Assembly: GCA_023459755.1 (NCBI GenBank)
Contig: JAEWSS010000263.1
Location: forward strand, 1-7,296
Source of the DNA: Verrucomicrobiota bacterium
GTDB taxonomy: Bacteria; Verrucomicrobiota; Lentisphaeria; Victivallales; Victivallaceae
Reading direction: 5' to 3'
DNA length: 7,296 nucleotides
In this document: positions 5,443 through 7,296 of the stretch, piece after piece
How the letters are laid out: the number at the start of each line of letters is the position of its first letter
Numbering within the stretch: position 1 is the first letter of the stretch
Notes under the pieces: generated by a model
The model's input: only the letters and a program-made list of their open reading frames with translations
Database searches by the model: none
Told to the model about the DNA's origin: nothing
Position numbers and translations under genes: made by a program

Positions 5443-7296
5443 TCACCCGCCGGACGCATCCCCCAAAATCGAACGCAGTTTCCCAATCACGACCGGCTTG
5501 TTCAAGATACCGGAAAACGCCGAAACATCAAAATTACGTTCCGCCTCGGTGTCGGCGGTTATTGCGAAAATCAGCATATCCTTGTGAACCGGAATGGCCC
5601 GAATCGCCGCAGCCAGCTCGTCTCCGTTCATCCCCGGCATCCACATATCGGTCAGCACCGCGCCGAACTCCTGCTTGGCCAGCAGCGCCAGCGCCTCCAC
5701 ACCGCCCGACGCGGCAAAAGGACGAAATCCAAGTTTTTTAAGCATTGCGGACAACACCTTCAAATTCATCGGCACATCATCGACAATCAGGATGTCGCGG
5801 CATGGCAGAACCGGCGGCGCCGCCGCAGCGGGATTGACAACCGATTCAGGCGGCGCTTCGACCTGCACATCCTCTCCGCCGCGCGGATTGAGCCGATACG
5901 GCACGTTGTCAAACTTTATGATAAAACTGCTGCCTTTGCCCAATGTGCTCTCAAGCAATATCCGCCCCCCCATCTTCGCGGCCAGACGTTTGGAAATGGC
6001 CAGTCCCAGCCCGGACCCGTCATAACTGTGGGCGCCGCGAACCGCATTCTGCTGAACAAACGGCTCGAAGACCTTTTGATGGAACTCCTCCGGTATTCCG
6101 ATTCCGGTGTCAATCACCCGGATGGTCAAAATGCCCATCCCGGAGCGCGACGGGGCAAAGGCCGCCCGGATCGCCACCGAACCTTCGGTCGTGAATTTTA
6201 TCGCATTCCCGATAATATTCAACAATATCTGACGCAGGCGCAGACTGTCGATACGCATCGTCGGCATATCGGTTTCGGCGCGAATGCTGAACTGAAGATT
6301 TTTGGCATCGGCCTGATAACGGAACAACGACTGCATGTCTCGAAGCACCTCGTTGACATCGACTTCCTCCGGAGTCACCTCCAACTGGTCGGATTCCAGC
6401 TTGGAAAGATCCAGCAGATCGCTGATCAGCCGGAGCAGAGCCTTGCCGGACGCATTGATGCCTTTGAGATAGTCCACCCGCTCCGTCTCGCTCATCTTCG
6501 AGTTCTGAAGCAGTTCGGAAAAACCGATCACCGCATTCAGCGGCGTTCTCAATTCATGACTCATGGTGGCCACAAAGAGGCTTTTGGCCTGATCGGCCGA
6601 CTTTGCCGCCTCCATAGCCTCTTCGGCCATGCGCCGCCCCTCGTTGATGACGGTAACCTCAATCACGCTCTCAATAACATTGGAAACCTTGCCGTTTTCG
6701 TCAAACACCGGAGAGGTCTCCACCAGATAGTCGTGACCATTCAGCTTCATCTCGCAGGAATTTGAGCGTCCGGAATGCAGTGCCCGACGCACCGGACAGT
6801 CGGCGTCCGACCGGACTTTTCCGCACAGCAAACAATGTTCGCCGCCCGGAGCGGCGCCGTCGGAATACTTTCCGAACAACGCATTGGCCGCCTCGTTCAG
6901 CACAATTAGTTCGGCCGACGAATCAAACAGGAATATCGGTATCTTAATCGTATTGAAGATAAGCTCTTTGCAGTGCATCTGCCAGGCGACGCCACCGGCA
7001 GACATCACCGAGGCTGAAGCCTCGGCCGCACACTGCAGTACGCCGGCCAGTCCGCCGTCCGAACCGAACAGCGGTGTCGCGGACAACAGCAGTTCCCGCT
7101 CATGGCGGGCGATCATGGAGTTGCAGACGACGCGCCCGGATGCCGCCCGATAAGCCGGAGAATCAATGATAAGCGCCTCTCGCGACTTAACCGCAGACCG
7201 CTGATGACCGGACTGCGGCAGCGCCGGATCGTCGCCGAAAATTTCGCCCGCCGCGGCATTTTGTTCAACCACCTTCATATCGGAGTCGAACAGCAC
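5443..7296 (-). CDS. Hybrid sensor histidine kinase, PAS-PAS-HisKA-HATPase-receiver, N-terminus missing (partial)
   Basis: The frame is open to the right edge, so the N-terminus is outside; the GTG at the edge is not evidence of a start. In the visible 617 residues: the end of a PAS domain (about 1-95), a second PAS (about 110-218) with H154 C155 x2 C158 x8 C167 P and C181, a short linker helix, HisKA with phospho-acceptor H247 in SHELRTPLNAVIGFSELL, a dimerisation helix to about 300, and HATPase with N360/N364 (NIIGNAIKF), D396TGIGIP and G427SGLGLAI. After a Pro/Ala-rich linker (about 466-500) a receiver follows: D506 and D507, phospho-acceptor D550 in LTDMWMPGMNG, T580 and K600 in NKPV. All catalytic residues are present, so kinase and receiver should be active. 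No membrane segment is visible; a sensor or anchor could lie upstream. Hpt and a DNA-binding output are absent, so phosphate must pass to a partner encoded elsewhere. Confidence 0.96.
   Translation of the reverse strand: MLFDSDMKVVEQNAAAGEIFGDDPALPQSGHQRSAVKSREALIIDSPAYRAASGRVVCNSMIARHERELLLSATPLFGSDGGLAGVLQCAAEASASVMSAGGVAWQMHCKELIFNTIKIPIFLFDSSAELIVLNEAANALFGKYSDGAAPGGEHCLLCGKVRSDADCPVRRALHSGRSNSCEMKLNGHDYLVETSPVFDENGKVSNVIESVIEVTVINEGRRMAEEAMEAAKSADQAKSLFVATMSHELRTPLNAVIGFSELLQNSKMSETERVDYLKGINASGKALLRLISDLLDLSKLESDQLEVTPEEVDVNEVLRDMQSLFRYQADAKNLQFSIRAETDMPTMRIDSLRLRQILLNIIGNAIKFTTEGSVAIRAAFAPSRSGMGILTIRVIDTGIGIPEEFHQKVFEPFVQQNAVRGAHSYDGSGLGLAISKRLAAKMGGRILLESTLGKGSSFIIKFDNVPYRLNPRGGEDVQVEAPPESVVNPAAAAPPVLPCRDILIVDDVPMNLKVLSAMLKKLGFRPFAASGGVEALALLAKQEFGAVLTDMWMPGMNGDELAAAIRAIPVHKDMLIFAITADTEAERNFDVSAFSGILNKPVVIGKLRSILGDASGG

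Noticed and set aside
5413..6765. Long 450-residue open frame on the plus strand opposite the kinase gene
   Set aside because: It is antisense to a kinase with all catalytic motifs intact, shows no recognisable domain, and its His/Arg/Gln-rich composition is what a complementary frame of GC-rich coding DNA gives.
1..7296. CRISPR array, tRNA or rRNA genes, insertion sequence
   Set aside because: I saw no regularly spaced repeats, cloverleaf-like stretch, rRNA-like sequence or transposase on either strand.

Overview
The window carries six protein genes on strictly alternating strands (+ - + - + -). Coding DNA is moderately GC-rich (high-50s percent by eye), against a very AT-rich divergent promoter region at about 2541-2640 (22 G/C in 100 bases, counted). 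The fused SecD-SecF protein, a large TPR protein lacking a Shine-Dalgarno site, an AraC-type regulator and a PAS hybrid histidine kinase suit a free-living or host-associated Gram-negative bacterium. A PVC-group organism (Lentisphaerae/Victivallis-like) is my best guess, from general gene style only, at low confidence.

Layout. 1-1979 (+): most of a SecDF translocase fusion, whose N-terminus lies off the left edge. 1987-2033: a strong terminator hairpin with A and T tracts on opposite sides, so it can serve both strands. 2041-2070: a second GC-rich inverted repeat. 2082-2501 (-): an unrecognised, cysteine-rich 139-aa protein with its own sigma70-like promoter. 2639-3964 (+): a cytoplasmic protein made almost wholly of TPR repeats. 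3949-4815 (-): an AraC/XylS-family regulator with an unusual Cys/His cluster near its N-terminus, overlapping the TPR gene tail to tail by 16 bp. 4962-5390 (+): a small protein with an HD motif reminiscent of the phospholipase A2 fold and a cysteine-rich C-terminus. 5443-7296 (-): a hybrid sensor kinase (PAS-PAS-HisKA-HATPase-receiver), whose N-terminus lies off the right edge.

No two neighbours share a strand, so no operon is visible and each gene is probably transcribed alone. SecDF is housekeeping secretion machinery. The kinase and the AraC regulator are both signalling genes, but nothing ties them to the same pathway: the kinase ends in a receiver, and its downstream partner (Hpt or DNA-binding regulator) is not here. 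I do not see a clear new multi-gene system. The items most worth a second look are the two small unrecognised proteins (139 and 142 aa) and the Cys/His cluster of the AraC protein.
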